From Phenylobacterium kunshanense (GTDB lineage: Bacteria > Pseudomonadota > Alphaproteobacteria > Caulobacterales > Caulobacteraceae): a stretch of DNA of 64,000 nt. The DNA is taken from the NCBI RefSeq assembly GCF_003254525.1, contig NZ_QFYS01000007.1:62001-126000 (forward strand), in the 5' to 3' direction. Positions within the stretch are counted from its first letter, which is position 1. Every line of letters begins with the position of its first letter. Below, in pieces: positions 56,171 through 64,000 of the stretch. The translations under genes were made by a program, and so were the position numbers. The notes below the pieces were generated by a model. That model did no database searches. It worked only from the letters and a program-made list of their open reading frames with translations, and was not told the DNA's origin.

Positions 56171-58357
56171 TCAGGCCGCCTCGCTCCAGCGGCCGTAACG
56201 CATCAGGGCCTCGGCCAGGCGGTCGCCGCGGATCGGCTTGGAGAGATGCGCGTTCATGCCCGCCTCCAGGCAGGCCTCCACGTCGGCCGCGGTGGCCGCC
56301 GCGGTCAGGGCGACGATCGGCGTCTGGGCATGTGGCGACGGCAGGCTGCGGATCGCCCGGGTGGCTTCGATGCCGTCCATCACCGGCATATGGATGTCCA
56401 TGAAGACGAGGTCGAAATCCGCGTCCTCTACCGCCCGCACGGCCTCGGCGCCGTCCTTGCAGCAGACGATCTCGCAGCCATAGGCCTCAAGGTAGACCTT
56501 CGCGACCTCCTGGTTGACCAGGTGGTCGTCCACGACCAGCACTCTCGGCGGGCGCTCGTCGGCGGGGGCGGCGGTCTCGGCCTCGAACGAGGCGCGGATC
56601 GCGGGAAATTCGATCCAGAAGGACGACCCGCCGCCGGCCCGCGGCTCGTAGCCTATCCGCCCGCCCATGAGCGCCATCAGATCCCGGCTGATCGCCAGGC
56701 TGAGCCCCGCGCCGTCATGTCGGCGGGTCGTCGACGAGTCGGCCTGCTGGAAGGGCGCGAAGAGGCGTTCGGCGGCGTCGGGCGGCACGCCGACACCGGT
56801 GTCCGATACGGCGATCCGGAACAGATCCGCCTCGCCGTCGCCCGGCGTCACCGTCATGTCGATGCGCACCTGGCCCGCGTCGGTGAACTTCACGGCGTTG
56901 GCCACCAGGCGCAGCAGCACCTGGGCGAGCCGACGCGAGTCGACGAGGTGCATCGCCTGGCTGGCGTCCGGTAAATCGGCCTCGATGGCGATCGGCTTTT
57001 CGGCGACCAGCGTGCGGCCCATGGCGGCGGCTTCCATAATGACGTCGGCGACGTCGGTCGGGGCTGGATCGAGACGGAGTTGGCTGGCGTCCAGTTGCGA
57101 TGCGTCCAGGATGTCGTCGACGAGACAGGCCAGCGCCTCGGCCGAGGTCCGGATCTTTTGGATGGATTCACGGGCCTGGCCCGGCAGACGGGGCAGTCGT
57201 TCCAGCGCCTCGGCGTGGCCCATCATGCCGTTCAGCGGCGTCCGCATCTCGTGGCTCATGACGGCCAGGAACCGGGTCTTGGCCGCGGCCGCCGCGTCGG
57301 CCTTGCTGCGCGCGAGGCGCGCGGCGTCCAGCGTGCGGGCGAGGCTGCGGCGCGAGCGATCCCGGTCGGCGACCAGCGCCGTCGCCGTGAGGCCCGAGAC
57401 AGTCACGATCATCAGGAACATCTGCAGGACGAGGATGCGCCGGCCCATGTCCGAAGGCTGGTCCAACGCGATCGGGCCATAGCCGCTGATCGTCAGGCTC
57501 GCTGAAACGAATGCGACGATGACAATGGTCGTCGCCACGCAAGCGGGGCTGAGCACAAAGGGGGCAAGCACCACGCCCATGACAACCAGCAGGATCAGCG
57601 TGTTGACTTCCTGCTGGACGAAGATCGCGGCCGTACCCAGTCCTATGGCCGCAATCAGGGCGAACCGCGGGAGCCGCGAGCCGACGACCGTCCCGAACCT
57701 CGCAGGCCGGGCCAGGAGCAGGCAGGCGGGCAGCGCGATGCTCATGCCCAGGAAGTCGCCGATCGCCCAGGCGACCCACTGATCCAGCAGTGGTGTCCCC
57801 ACGATCTGGTGCAGCGTCAGGGCGCCGACGGTTCCAGCCGCAGCCGTCGCCGGCAGGATGGCGAGGAGCACCAGCCGCGTAAGACGGCGCAGTCGCGTAA
57901 CGTCCAACGCTCCGCCGCAGAACCGTCGGGCAAGACTCGCAGCCAGGAACGCCTCGGTCACGTCGATGCTCGCGATGATCACCGACGGCAGGATGTCGTT
58001 CGACCCGAGGAACCGCGAGGCCAGGAAGTCCGTGATCAGCGCTACGACCGCGACAGTCAGTCCCGCTCGCCGAGACAACAGCAGCAGCGCCGCTGCCAGC
58101 ACGCCGTTGCAGAGCCAAAGGACCGCCAGGCCGCCCGTGGCCGTGGTCCAGGCGTAGCCGGCAAGCGCGAGGCTCACATAGGCGGCGGCGAATGCGCCTG
58201 CGAGGCCGGCAGGGCGCGCGGCCTGGCCGTCCCGGAACGGATCCAGCCTCCAACCTCGGCGAACCTCGCCCCCGCTCAACACCGCGCCTCCCAGGCTTCT
58301 CGCGTCCAAGGTGTCGCTCACCACCCTCTTACAATCTGGTTGCAGATGTCGCGACAT
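56171..58357 (-). CDS. MASE1-type membrane hybrid histidine kinase
   Basis: A 728-residue hybrid kinase. Residues 50-330 hold about eight membrane segments that resemble a MASE1 sensor domain. The HisKA has His369 in RFLAVMSHEMRTPLNGMMGHAEAL. The ATPase domain has NAVKFTDAGQVRIDMT, DTGVGVPPDAAERLFAPFQQADSSTTRRHDGAGLSLAIS. The receiver has its Asp in FDLVFMDIHMPVMDGIEATRAI. ATG 58357-58355 (MSRHLQPDCKRVV) is taken as start; an upstream in-frame ATG would overlap the LexA box region. Divergent from the radical SAM gene; the two starts are 77 bp apart. Confidence 0.92.
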   Translation of the reverse strand: MSRHLQPDCKRVVSDTLDARSLGGAVLSGGEVRRGWRLDPFRDGQAARPAGLAGAFAAAYVSLALAGYAWTTATGGLAVLWLCNGVLAAALLLLSRRAGLTVAVVALITDFLASRFLGSNDILPSVIIASIDVTEAFLAASLARRFCGGALDVTRLRRLTRLVLLAILPATAAAGTVGALTLHQIVGTPLLDQWVAWAIGDFLGMSIALPACLLLARPARFGTVVGSRLPRFALIAAIGLGTAAIFVQQEVNTLILLVVMGVVLAPFVLSPACVATTIVIVAFVSASLTISGYGPIALDQPSDMGRRILVLQMFLMIVTVSGLTATALVADRDRSRRSLARTLDAARLARSKADAAAAAKTRFLAVMSHEMRTPLNGMMGHAEALERLPRLPGQARESIQKIRTSAEALACLVDDILDASQLDASQLRLDPAPTDVADVIMEAAAMGRTLVAEKPIAIEADLPDASQAMHLVDSRRLAQVLLRLVANAVKFTDAGQVRIDMTVTPGDGEADLFRIAVSDTGVGVPPDAAERLFAPFQQADSSTTRRHDGAGLSLAISRDLMALMGGRIGYEPRAGGGSSFWIEFPAIRASFEAETAAPADERPPRVLVVDDHLVNQEVAKVYLEAYGCEIVCCKDGAEAVRAVEDADFDLVFMDIHMPVMDGIEATRAIRSLPSPHAQTPIVALTAAATAADVEACLEAGMNAHLSKPIRGDRLAEALMRYGRWSEAA

Positions 58358-58400
58358 TTCGTCTGGGGCCGTTTTGGCCCGGGCCGCGGCGCGGTCACGC

Positions 58401-58429
58401 TTGCAGAACAAAAATAGAACATTATCCTG
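58401..58429 (+). promoter_or_regulatory. SOS promoter with LexA box
   Basis: GAAC (58406-58409) and GAAC (58417-58420), separated by seven bases, match the alphaproteobacterial LexA site (GTTC-N7-GTTC on the other strand). TTGCAG (58401-58406) and TATCCT (58424-58429) make a -35/-10 pair with 17-bp spacing, so LexA would cover the promoter. The start codon of the radical SAM gene at 58435 is about where transcription would begin, and no ribosome site precedes it, so the mRNA may be leaderless. Confidence 0.75.
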
Positions 58430-58434
58430 TCGGC

Positions 58435-59664
58435 ATGCCGGCCCTCGATCTCAAGCGCAAGCTCGCCATCCTGTCTGACGCGGCGAAGTACGACGCCTCC
58501 TGCGCCTCGTCAGGCAGTGTGAAGCGCGACTCGCGGAGCGGGAAGGGAATGGGGTCCACCGATGGCGGCATGGGCATCTGCCACGCCTATGCGCCCGACG
58601 GGCGGTGCATCAGCCTGCTGAAGATCCTGCTGACCAACTTCTGCGTCTACGACTGCGCCTACTGCGTGAACCGGGTCAGCTCGAATGTGGCGCGGGCCAG
58701 GTTCACGGCCGAGGAAGTGGTCGACCTCACGCTCGGCTTCTACCGCCGCAACTACATCGAGGGGCTGTTCCTCTCGTCCGGCATCATCCGCTCGCCCGAC
58801 TACACGATGGAGCAGATCGTGCGCGTGGCGAAGCTGCTGCGCGAGGTCCACGACTTCCGCGGCTACATCCACCTGAAGGTGATCCCGGAGGCGGCGCCGG
58901 CTCTGGTGAACGAGGCCGGCCTCTACGCCGACCGCCTGTCGATCAACATCGAGCTGCCGAAGGACGAGAGCCTCGCCTCCCTGGCGCCCGAGAAGGATGT
59001 CGTCGGCATCAAAAAGGCCATGGGCGCCGTCCGCGTCTCCGAGGAGGGCGCCAAGGAGAAGGGGCGTAGGGCCCGGCCCCCCAGGTTCGCCCCCGCCGGC
59101 CAGTCCACCCAGATGATCGTCGGCGCCGACGCGGCCACCGACGGGGCGATCCTGAAGCGGTCGGAGGGGCTCTACGGCGCCTATGGCCTCAGGCGGGTTT
59201 ACTACTCGGCCTTCTCGCCGATCCCGGATTCCACGGCGCGCCTGCCGGTCCAGCGGCCGCCACTGGTGCGCGAACACCGGCTCTACCAGGCCGACTGGCT
59301 GATGCGGTTCTACGGCTTCGCCCGCGCCGAGATCGTGGAGGAGGGCGAGGACCTGGACCTCGCCGTCGATCCCAAGCTGGCGTGGGCGCTGAGGAACCGC
59401 GGCGCGTTCCCTGTGGACGTGAACACGGCCGACCGGGAGCGTCTGCTCCGGGTGCCCGGTCTTGGGGTGAGGTCGGTGGACCGGATCCTGGACGTGCGGC
59501 GGTTCAAGCGCCTGGAACTGGCGGACGTGAAGCGCCTTACCCGCGGGGTGGAAAAGCTGAAGCCGTTCCTGGTCACCGCCGACTGGTCGCCCGGAGCCCT
59601 GACCGACGCCGCCGACCTCCGCGGCCGCCTGGCGCCCGAGCCGAAGCAGATGGAGCTGTTCTGA
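58435..59664 (+). CDS. DNA-repair-linked radical SAM protein (UdgX partner)
   Basis: A 409-residue radical SAM protein of the family linked to UdgX-type genes (TIGR03916, as I recall it). The SAM cluster cysteines are in NFCVYDCAYCVNRVSSN (Cx3Cx2C). The C-terminus holds a helix-hairpin-helix (VDVNTADRERLLRVPGLGVRSVDRILDVRRFKRLELADV), which binds DNA. These properties suggest repair or modification of a DNA lesion, perhaps similar to spore photoproduct lyase. Its TGATG stop couples it to UdgX. A LexA box upstream puts both under SOS control. Confidence 0.92.
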   Translation: MPALDLKRKLAILSDAAKYDASCASSGSVKRDSRSGKGMGSTDGGMGICHAYAPDGRCISLLKILLTNFCVYDCAYCVNRVSSNVARARFTAEEVVDLTLGFYRRNYIEGLFLSSGIIRSPDYTMEQIVRVAKLLREVHDFRGYIHLKVIPEAAPALVNEAGLYADRLSINIELPKDESLASLAPEKDVVGIKKAMGAVRVSEEGAKEKGRRARPPRFAPAGQSTQMIVGADAATDGAILKRSEGLYGAYGLRRVYYSAFSPIPDSTARLPVQRPPLVREHRLYQADWLMRFYGFARAEIVEEGEDLDLAVDPKLAWALRNRGAFPVDVNTADRERLLRVPGLGVRSVDRILDVRRFKRLELADVKRLTRGVEKLKPFLVTADWSPGALTDAADLRGRLAPEPKQMELF

Positions 59665-61112
59665 TGGAGGTCGTCCGGCTCGCCCACGAAACCGACCTCG
59701 CCGGCTGGCGCGCCGCGGCCCGTTCCCTCCGCGCCCGACACGTGCCGCCGGCGCGGGTGCTGTGGACGGTGGACGGCGGGGCCAGCCTGTTTGCCGCCGC
59801 GGCCGAGGCGCATTCGCCCGAAGCCGGGAAGGCGACCTTCACCGTCCCCAAGGCCTTCGTGGACCTGGCGGACGACGTCGTGCTGCATCGCTCGGACGAA
59901 CGGTTTGATCTGCTCTACCGGCTTCTGTGGCGGCTGCAGGACGAGCCGGACCTGCTCCACGTCGTGACCGATCCAGACGTGGCGCGGGCGAACGGCCTCG
60001 CGCGCGAAGTGGACAAGGCGGCGCACAAGATGAAGGCGTTCGTCCGCTTCCGGCAGGTCCACGATGAGGCCGGCGAGGCGTTCGTCGCCTGGTTCGAGCC
60101 GGCGCATCGGGTCGCCGAGCGCACGGCGTCCTTCTTCGCCGCCCGGTTCGCGAACATGCGGTGGTCGATCCTGACGCCGGATGTCTGCGTGCACTGGGAC
60201 CGGGGAACCCTCAGTTTTACGCCCGGCTCCGATCCAGCGGATGCGCCGCGGGCGGATGCGCTCGAGGACTACTGGCGCACCTACTACGCTTCGATCTTCA
60301 ATCCGGCCCGGCTGAAGGTCGGCGCCATGAAGAAGGAGATGCCGGTGCGCTACTGGCGGAACCTGCCCGAGGCGGCGCTCATTCCCGAGCTGATCGCTCG
60401 CGCCGAAAGCCGAACCGCCGACATGGTCCGCCAGGCCCCCTCCGAACCCAGCCGCCGCATCGTGAAGGCGGCCGTCCGCGCGAGCCGCGACGCGCCCTGG
60501 GACGGCCAGGCCCCAACAAGCCTGGAAGAGGTGGCCGCCGGCGTCGACCATTGCCGCCGCTGCGACCTCTGGCGCGACGCGACGCAGGGCGTGCCTGGCG
60601 AGGGGCCGCTGCGCGCCCGGCTGCTGTTCGTCGGCGAGCAGCCTGGCGACCAGGAGGATCTGGCGGGACGGCCCTTCGTCGGTCCGGCGGGACAGGTGCT
60701 GGACCGCGCGCTGGCCGAGGCCGACGTTCCGCGCGCCGAAACCTACGTCACCAACGCCGTGAAGCACTTCAAGCACGAGCTGCGCGGCAAGCGGCGGATC
60801 CACAAGACGCCCGACGCGGGAGAGGTTTCGGCCTGCCGCTGGTGGCTGGACGCCGAGCGGCGGCTTGTGCGGCCGCGGGTGATCGTCACCCTTGGCGCGA
60901 CGGCGGCGTTGGCGGTGTTCGGACGGCCGATGCCCATCGCCCGCTCACGCGGCCACGCCCAGCAGTTGCCGGACCAGGCCCAGGGCGTCGTGACCTATCA
61001 CCCATCCTACCTGCTGCGCGTGCCCGACGCGGCGGCGAAGGCGCGGGCCTATGCAGAGTTCGTCGACGACCTGAAGCTCGCCTGGTCGCTGGCCGAGGCT
61101 CGGGCGGCCTGA
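59664..61112 (+). CDS. udgX: DUF4130-UdgX fusion, uracil-DNA crosslinking glycosylase
   Basis: A 482-residue protein. Residues 1-240 match DUF4130 (RLAHETDLAGWRAAARSLRARHVPPARVLWTV ... KMKAFVRFRQV). The C-terminal UdgX domain has Cys pair DHCRRCDLWRDATQ, motif A FVGEQPGDQEDLAGRPFVGPAGQ, the R-loop KRRIHKTP with His380, which in mycobacterial UdgX forms a covalent link with uracil-derived abasic sites, and motif B VVTYHPSYLLRV. It therefore should bind uracil in DNA irreversibly. The start is the TGATG with the radical SAM stop. Convergent with the cupin gene, 4 bp apart. Confidence 0.93.
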   Translation: MEVVRLAHETDLAGWRAAARSLRARHVPPARVLWTVDGGASLFAAAAEAHSPEAGKATFTVPKAFVDLADDVVLHRSDERFDLLYRLLWRLQDEPDLLHVVTDPDVARANGLAREVDKAAHKMKAFVRFRQVHDEAGEAFVAWFEPAHRVAERTASFFAARFANMRWSILTPDVCVHWDRGTLSFTPGSDPADAPRADALEDYWRTYYASIFNPARLKVGAMKKEMPVRYWRNLPEAALIPELIARAESRTADMVRQAPSEPSRRIVKAAVRASRDAPWDGQAPTSLEEVAAGVDHCRRCDLWRDATQGVPGEGPLRARLLFVGEQPGDQEDLAGRPFVGPAGQVLDRALAEADVPRAETYVTNAVKHFKHELRGKRRIHKTPDAGEVSACRWWLDAERRLVRPRVIVTLGATAALAVFGRPMPIARSRGHAQQLPDQAQGVVTYHPSYLLRVPDAAAKARAYAEFVDDLKLAWSLAEARAA

Positions 61113-61116
61113 AGGA

Positions 61117-61434
61117 TCAGACCGACCCCTTCTTCTCGATGACCAGGATGCGCGCCTCGCCCACGGGGGCGGCCACATGCTCGTCGCCCAGGTCGGCCAC
61201 GAGGAAGTCGCCGGTCTGGAGCCGCACCAGCTTCTCCTCGCCCGCCTCGCGCCAGCGCATGTCGACGGCGCCGTCCAGCACCACGAAGACCTCTGCGCCA
61301 TCGTTCACGTGCCATTTGTAGGGCTGGTCGGTCCAATGCAGCCGCACGCTGGCGCCCTCGATCTCGGCGATGTCGCGCGCCCCCCAGGGGCGGTCGGCTG
61401 TGAAGGTGCGGATGTCGGTGACGGGCGTGGCCAT
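61117..61434 (-). CDS. Cupin-domain protein
   Basis: A 105-residue single cupin. The metal site is built from HVNDGAEVFVVLDGAVDMRWREAG (motif 1, one His plus Glu) and FLVADLGDEHVAAPVGEARILVIEK (motif 2 with His). The substrate or partner is unknown; such proteins may be small-molecule binding or dioxygenase/isomerase. Start ATG 61434-61432 (MATPVTDIRTF) was chosen over an upstream in-frame ATG, which would add a 50-residue low-complexity N-terminus that overlaps the end of the MFS gene. Confidence 0.82.
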   Translation of the reverse strand: MATPVTDIRTFTADRPWGARDIAEIEGASVRLHWTDQPYKWHVNDGAEVFVVLDGAVDMRWREAGEEKLVRLQTGDFLVADLGDEHVAAPVGEARILVIEKKGSV

Positions 61435-61474
61435 GAACGCGCATGTGGCCCGTCCCGCGCGCCGCGCCAAGGGG

Positions 61475-62617
61475 TCACCCTCGGCCGCGAGCCCATAGCG
61501 CGTAGCTCCCGCCGAGCAGCATGGCCGCAAGCCCGGCGCCGAAGAAGGCGGCCTGGTAGCTGGCGCTGTCGGCGACCAGCCCAAACGTCAGCATCAGAAC
61601 GCTGGTCCCGCACTGCATGACGAAGCCCTTCAGCGAGGCGACGGTCGCCCGGGTCTCTGGATTCAGGGCGTGCTGGAACCTGGCGTCGGCATTGGTGTCG
61701 ACCAGCCAGTAGAGGGCGACGAACGCCAAGGGGAGAACGATGGACCAGACCTGGAAGGTGGCCGCGGCCAGCGTCAGGCACGCCCCCGCTATCGCCAGCA
61801 GGACGCACAACCCGGTCAGCGGCAGCCGCCGCAGCCTGTGCGCCTGCCAGGCCGCCAGGGCGCCCACGGCCGACAGGCTGGCGACGAACAGGGCGATGCC
61901 TGGCTTCGTGAGGCCGACCTCCAGGCCGAAGAGCTGCCAGTAGTCAGAGCAGGCATAGGTGATGGCCTGCATCCCCGCGATGAACAGCAGGAGCGCCGGC
62001 ACGTCCGGCCGGCTCGCCGCCTCCTTCGCGCCGCGCGCCAGGTGGCCCAGGAAGTCCCAGCGCCCGACCGCCAGGACCTTGGGGGCCTGGGGGATGCTCA
62101 TGGCGGCGATGGCGGCTGCGAGCCCCGCGGCGACGCCGGCCCAGATCAGGGCGTCATAGCCGAGGCCCGCCGCGACGGCCGCGCCCAGCGAAGCGGCGAC
62201 CACGCCTGAGAACCGCGCAGCCTGGGTGCGCCCATAGACCGTGACGTACTCGCCCTGCCGCTTGAGGGCCGCCAGTTCGTCATAGATCAGCGCCTCGAAG
62301 CAGCCTGACAGCGAGGCGCTCTTCATGCCCCACAGCATAAGGCCGATAAGGAAGCCCCAGAAGTTGGGGAAGGCGATCCAGATCATGAACCCGACCACTC
62401 GCAGGAGCTGGGCGATGGCCAGGATCCAGCGCCGCGACCAGCGGTCGGCCAGAACGCCGCATGGCGCCTCCAGCACCACGCCCACCATCGACCAGGAGGC
62501 CAGCACGATGCCGATCTGCGCCGGCGTCAGGCCGCGCTCGGCGAACATCACCGTGTAGAACGGGGCGATAAGGACGAAGGCGTCGAAGAACCTCAGCGCG
62601 CAGGCGCTGAGCAGCAA
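61475..62617 (-). CDS. MFS transporter
   Basis: A 380-residue carrier with about eleven to twelve segments. The first is LLSACALRFFDAFVLIAPFYTVMFAERGLTPAQIGIVLASWS, and the A-motif-like loop LEAPCGVLADRWSRRWILAIAQLLRV is at residues 50-75. It lies 5 bp after the TetR gene, so TetR and MFS are one unit: a repressor with its likely target efflux carrier. The substrate is not apparent. Confidence 0.86.
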   Translation of the reverse strand: MLLSACALRFFDAFVLIAPFYTVMFAERGLTPAQIGIVLASWSMVGVVLEAPCGVLADRWSRRWILAIAQLLRVVGFMIWIAFPNFWGFLIGLMLWGMKSASLSGCFEALIYDELAALKRQGEYVTVYGRTQAARFSGVVAASLGAAVAAGLGYDALIWAGVAAGLAAAIAAMSIPQAPKVLAVGRWDFLGHLARGAKEAASRPDVPALLLFIAGMQAITYACSDYWQLFGLEVGLTKPGIALFVASLSAVGALAAWQAHRLRRLPLTGLCVLLAIAGACLTLAAATFQVWSIVLPLAFVALYWLVDTNADARFQHALNPETRATVASLKGFVMQCGTSVLMLTFGLVADSASYQAAFFGAGLAAMLLGGSYALWARGRG

Positions 62618-62622
62618 CCGGT

Positions 62623-63285
62623 TCAGGCGTTGAACCCGGCTTCGGCGAAGTCCAGCATGCGGCTGAGCAGGGCCGCGACGTCACCCTCGCGGGTCAGGCC
62701 TTCCGACAGATGGTGCAGGCGGTCGAACTCCGCGAAGCGGTTGTTGTGGACCATGCCCAGGCAGAAGTGCAGCCGCCAGTAGACGTCTTCCTTCGGCAGG
62801 TCGGGCCGGGCCGCCATCAAGGCGTCGGCGAAGCGGGCCAGGTGCGAGACATCGTTTCGCAGGACCTCCCGCATGTCGGCGGTGCCCTCGGACCGGGCGC
62901 GGATGATGAACTGCACCGAGATCCGCCTGTCGTTATCAGGCGCGCCCCAGCGCAGCGGCGGGGCGAAATAGGCCTCGAGGATCTCGCGCACGGGAGGCTT
63001 GCCGGCATGGCGGGCGTTGGCCTCATGCAGCATCTTCGCCCGCTCGCGGTTCAGCTCGCTGGTGCGGCGGCGGAAGATCTCGAAGAGCAGCGCGTCCTTC
63101 GAGCCGAAGTGATAGTTCACCGATGCCAGGTTGACGCCCGCCTCGGCGGTGATGTCGCGCACGGAGACGTTCTGGAATCCGTGCAGGGCGAACAGCCGCT
63201 CGGCGGCGTTGAATACCGCCGCCTTGGTGGCCGCCTGGGCCTCGTCGGTCTCGGGAAGGTCCTGTTGGAGCAGGGGATCGGTCAT
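62623..63285 (-). CDS. TetR/AcrR-family transcriptional regulator
   Basis: A 220-residue repressor. The N-terminal helix-turn-helix is KAAVFNAAERLFALHGFQNVSVRDITAEAGVNLASVNYHFGSKDALLFEIFRRR, the typical TetR DNA-binding domain. The C-terminal ligand domain (EILEAYFAPPLRWGAPDNDRRISVQFIIRARSEG) belongs to a CerR-like type C-domain. It precedes the MFS gene by 5 bp and a perfect palindrome lies 38 bp upstream, fitting autoregulation. Confidence 0.92.
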   Translation of the reverse strand: MTDPLLQQDLPETDEAQAATKAAVFNAAERLFALHGFQNVSVRDITAEAGVNLASVNYHFGSKDALLFEIFRRRTSELNRERAKMLHEANARHAGKPPVREILEAYFAPPLRWGAPDNDRRISVQFIIRARSEGTADMREVLRNDVSHLARFADALMAARPDLPKEDVYWRLHFCLGMVHNNRFAEFDRLHHLSEGLTREGDVAALLSRMLDFAEAGFNA

Positions 63286-63322
63286 GCGAATCCCTTAAGG
63301 GCGTAGGGAAGCTTAGGTCCAA

Positions 63323-63334
63323 CGTCCGCGGACG
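63323..63334. promoter_or_regulatory. Perfect 12-bp palindrome upstream of tetR (candidate operator)
   Basis: CGTCCGCGGACG is its own reverse complement. It lies 38 bp before the TetR start codon, with another palindrome (CCCTTAAGGG, 63292-63301) between them. Position and symmetry suit a TetR operator that would control both TetR and the MFS carrier. The gap to the next gene is only 65 bp, so the promoter must be here. Confidence 0.45.
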
Positions 63335-63350
63335 CCAAACCGCCGCCTCA

Positions 63351-64000
63351 TCAGCGGGCCAGCTCCTTCATCGCCTTCTCCAGACCCTCCAGCGTCAGCG
63401 GGAACATCCGGTCGCCGACCAGCTGTTTCATGACGCCGATCGAGGGAGTGTAGTCCCAGTGGCGCTCGGCGGTCGGGTTGAGCCAGACCATGTGCTCGTA
63501 GATCTGCGCGACGCGGTCCATCCAGATCGCGCCGGCCTCCTCGTTCCAATGCTCGACCGAGCCGCCGGGATAGGTGATCTCATAGGGGCTCATCGTCGCG
63601 TCGCCGACGAAGATCACCTTGTAGTCGTGCGGGAACTTATGCAGCACGTCCCAGGTGTTCATCTTCTCGGCGTGGCGCCGCCGGTTGTCCTTCCACACGC
63701 TCTCATAGAGGCAATTGTGGAAGTAGTAGAACTCCATGTTCTTGAATTCGGAACGCGCGGCCGAGAACAGCTCCTCGCAGATCTTGATGTGCGAATCCAT
63801 GGAGCCGCCGACGTCCAGGAACAGCAGCACGCTGATCTTGTTGCGCCGCTCGGGCCGAAGGTGGATGTCCAGATAGCCCTTCTCGGCGGTCCCCTTGATG
63901 GTCCCGTCCATGTCCAGCTCGTCGTGCGAGCCCTCGCGCACCCACTTGCGCAGACGGCGCAGGGCTACCTTGATGTTGCGGGTGCCGAGTTCGACGCTGT
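63351..64000 (-). CDS. VWA-domain protein (CoxE-like), partial
   Basis: The C-terminal 216 codons of a gene that runs past the right edge. The VWA metal-binding motif is ISVLLFLDVGGSMDSH (DxGxS, a variant of DxSxS), followed by IKICEELFSAARSEFKNMEFYYFHNCLYESVW. Such CoxE/YeaD-like VWA proteins commonly work with a MoxR AAA+ ATPase, which may be outside the window. The protein is cytoplasmic as far as seen. Basic segment KVALRRLRKWVREGSHDE lies upstream of the domain. Confidence 0.87.
   Translation of the reverse strand, partial: SVELGTRNIKVALRRLRKWVREGSHDELDMDGTIKGTAEKGYLDIHLRPERRNKISVLLFLDVGGSMDSHIKICEELFSAARSEFKNMEFYYFHNCLYESVWKDNRRRHAEKMNTWDVLHKFPHDYKVIFVGDATMSPYEITYPGGSVEHWNEEAGAIWMDRVAQIYEHMVWLNPTAERHWDYTPSIGVMKQLVGDRMFPLTLEGLEKAMKELAR

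Overview
The window is chromosomal DNA of very high GC content from an alphaproteobacterium, most likely a member of Caulobacteraceae (Phenylobacterium- or Caulobacter-like; inferred, no database was consulted). Four things point that way: a circularly permuted two-piece tmRNA with an ANDNFAEE-type tag, an alpha-type SspB adaptor, an alphaproteobacterial LexA box (GAAC-N7-GAAC), and gene content typical of the family. I see no rRNA, tRNA, CRISPR array, integrase, transposase or prophage module. Genes are densely packed, with many ATGA and TGATG stop/start overlaps.

Layout. 1-2.4 kb: a reverse-strand cluster of sspB, a PaaI-type thioesterase, a secreted C13 (caspase-fold) peptidase and the start of another secreted protein, followed by five copies of a 50-bp repeat lying against the 3' end of ssrA. 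2.4-12.9 kb: ssrA, ilvN, ybaK, a heme oxygenase/bacteriophytochrome pair (bphO-bphP) sitting between ilvN and ilvB, ilvB with a readable leader-peptide attenuator, then miaA and serB, whose start codons overlap on opposite strands, and a HAD phosphatase. 13-20.3 kb: hflKC, mrp, two tandem GPH-type MFS carriers and an SDR. 20.4-25.1 kb: a hybrid kinase and a three-gene exporter (permease, ATPase, HlyD adaptor) with an operator-like palindrome upstream. 25.4-38.3 kb: mostly metabolic single genes (CNT nucleoside carrier, two GSTs, LLM oxidoreductase, acyl-CoA dehydrogenase, Leu-type dehydrogenase, AmtB, GNAT).

38.5-43.9 kb holds the most unusual unit: six tightly packed reverse-strand genes encoding a double-domain KaiC-like ATPase, an HWE histidine kinase with a degenerate receiver, an Lgt-like membrane protein, a multi-cysteine radical SAM enzyme resembling the archaeal Tes/MJ0619 family, and two paralogous two-helix membrane proteins. 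It reads as a sensory/ATPase module joined to a possible lipid-modifying radical SAM module.

44-58.4 kb: MFS carrier, small secreted proteins, transglutaminase, phytoene-dehydrogenase-like flavoprotein, a cytoplasmic subtilisin paired with an alpha/beta hydrolase, a Tat-exported DUF885 protein, an AraC regulator and a MASE1-type hybrid kinase. 58.4-61.1 kb: an SOS-type operon (LexA box, apparently leaderless) of a DNA-repair-linked radical SAM protein and a DUF4130-UdgX fusion. 61.1-64 kb: cupin, MFS carrier, TetR regulator and a truncated CoxE-type VWA protein at the right edge.
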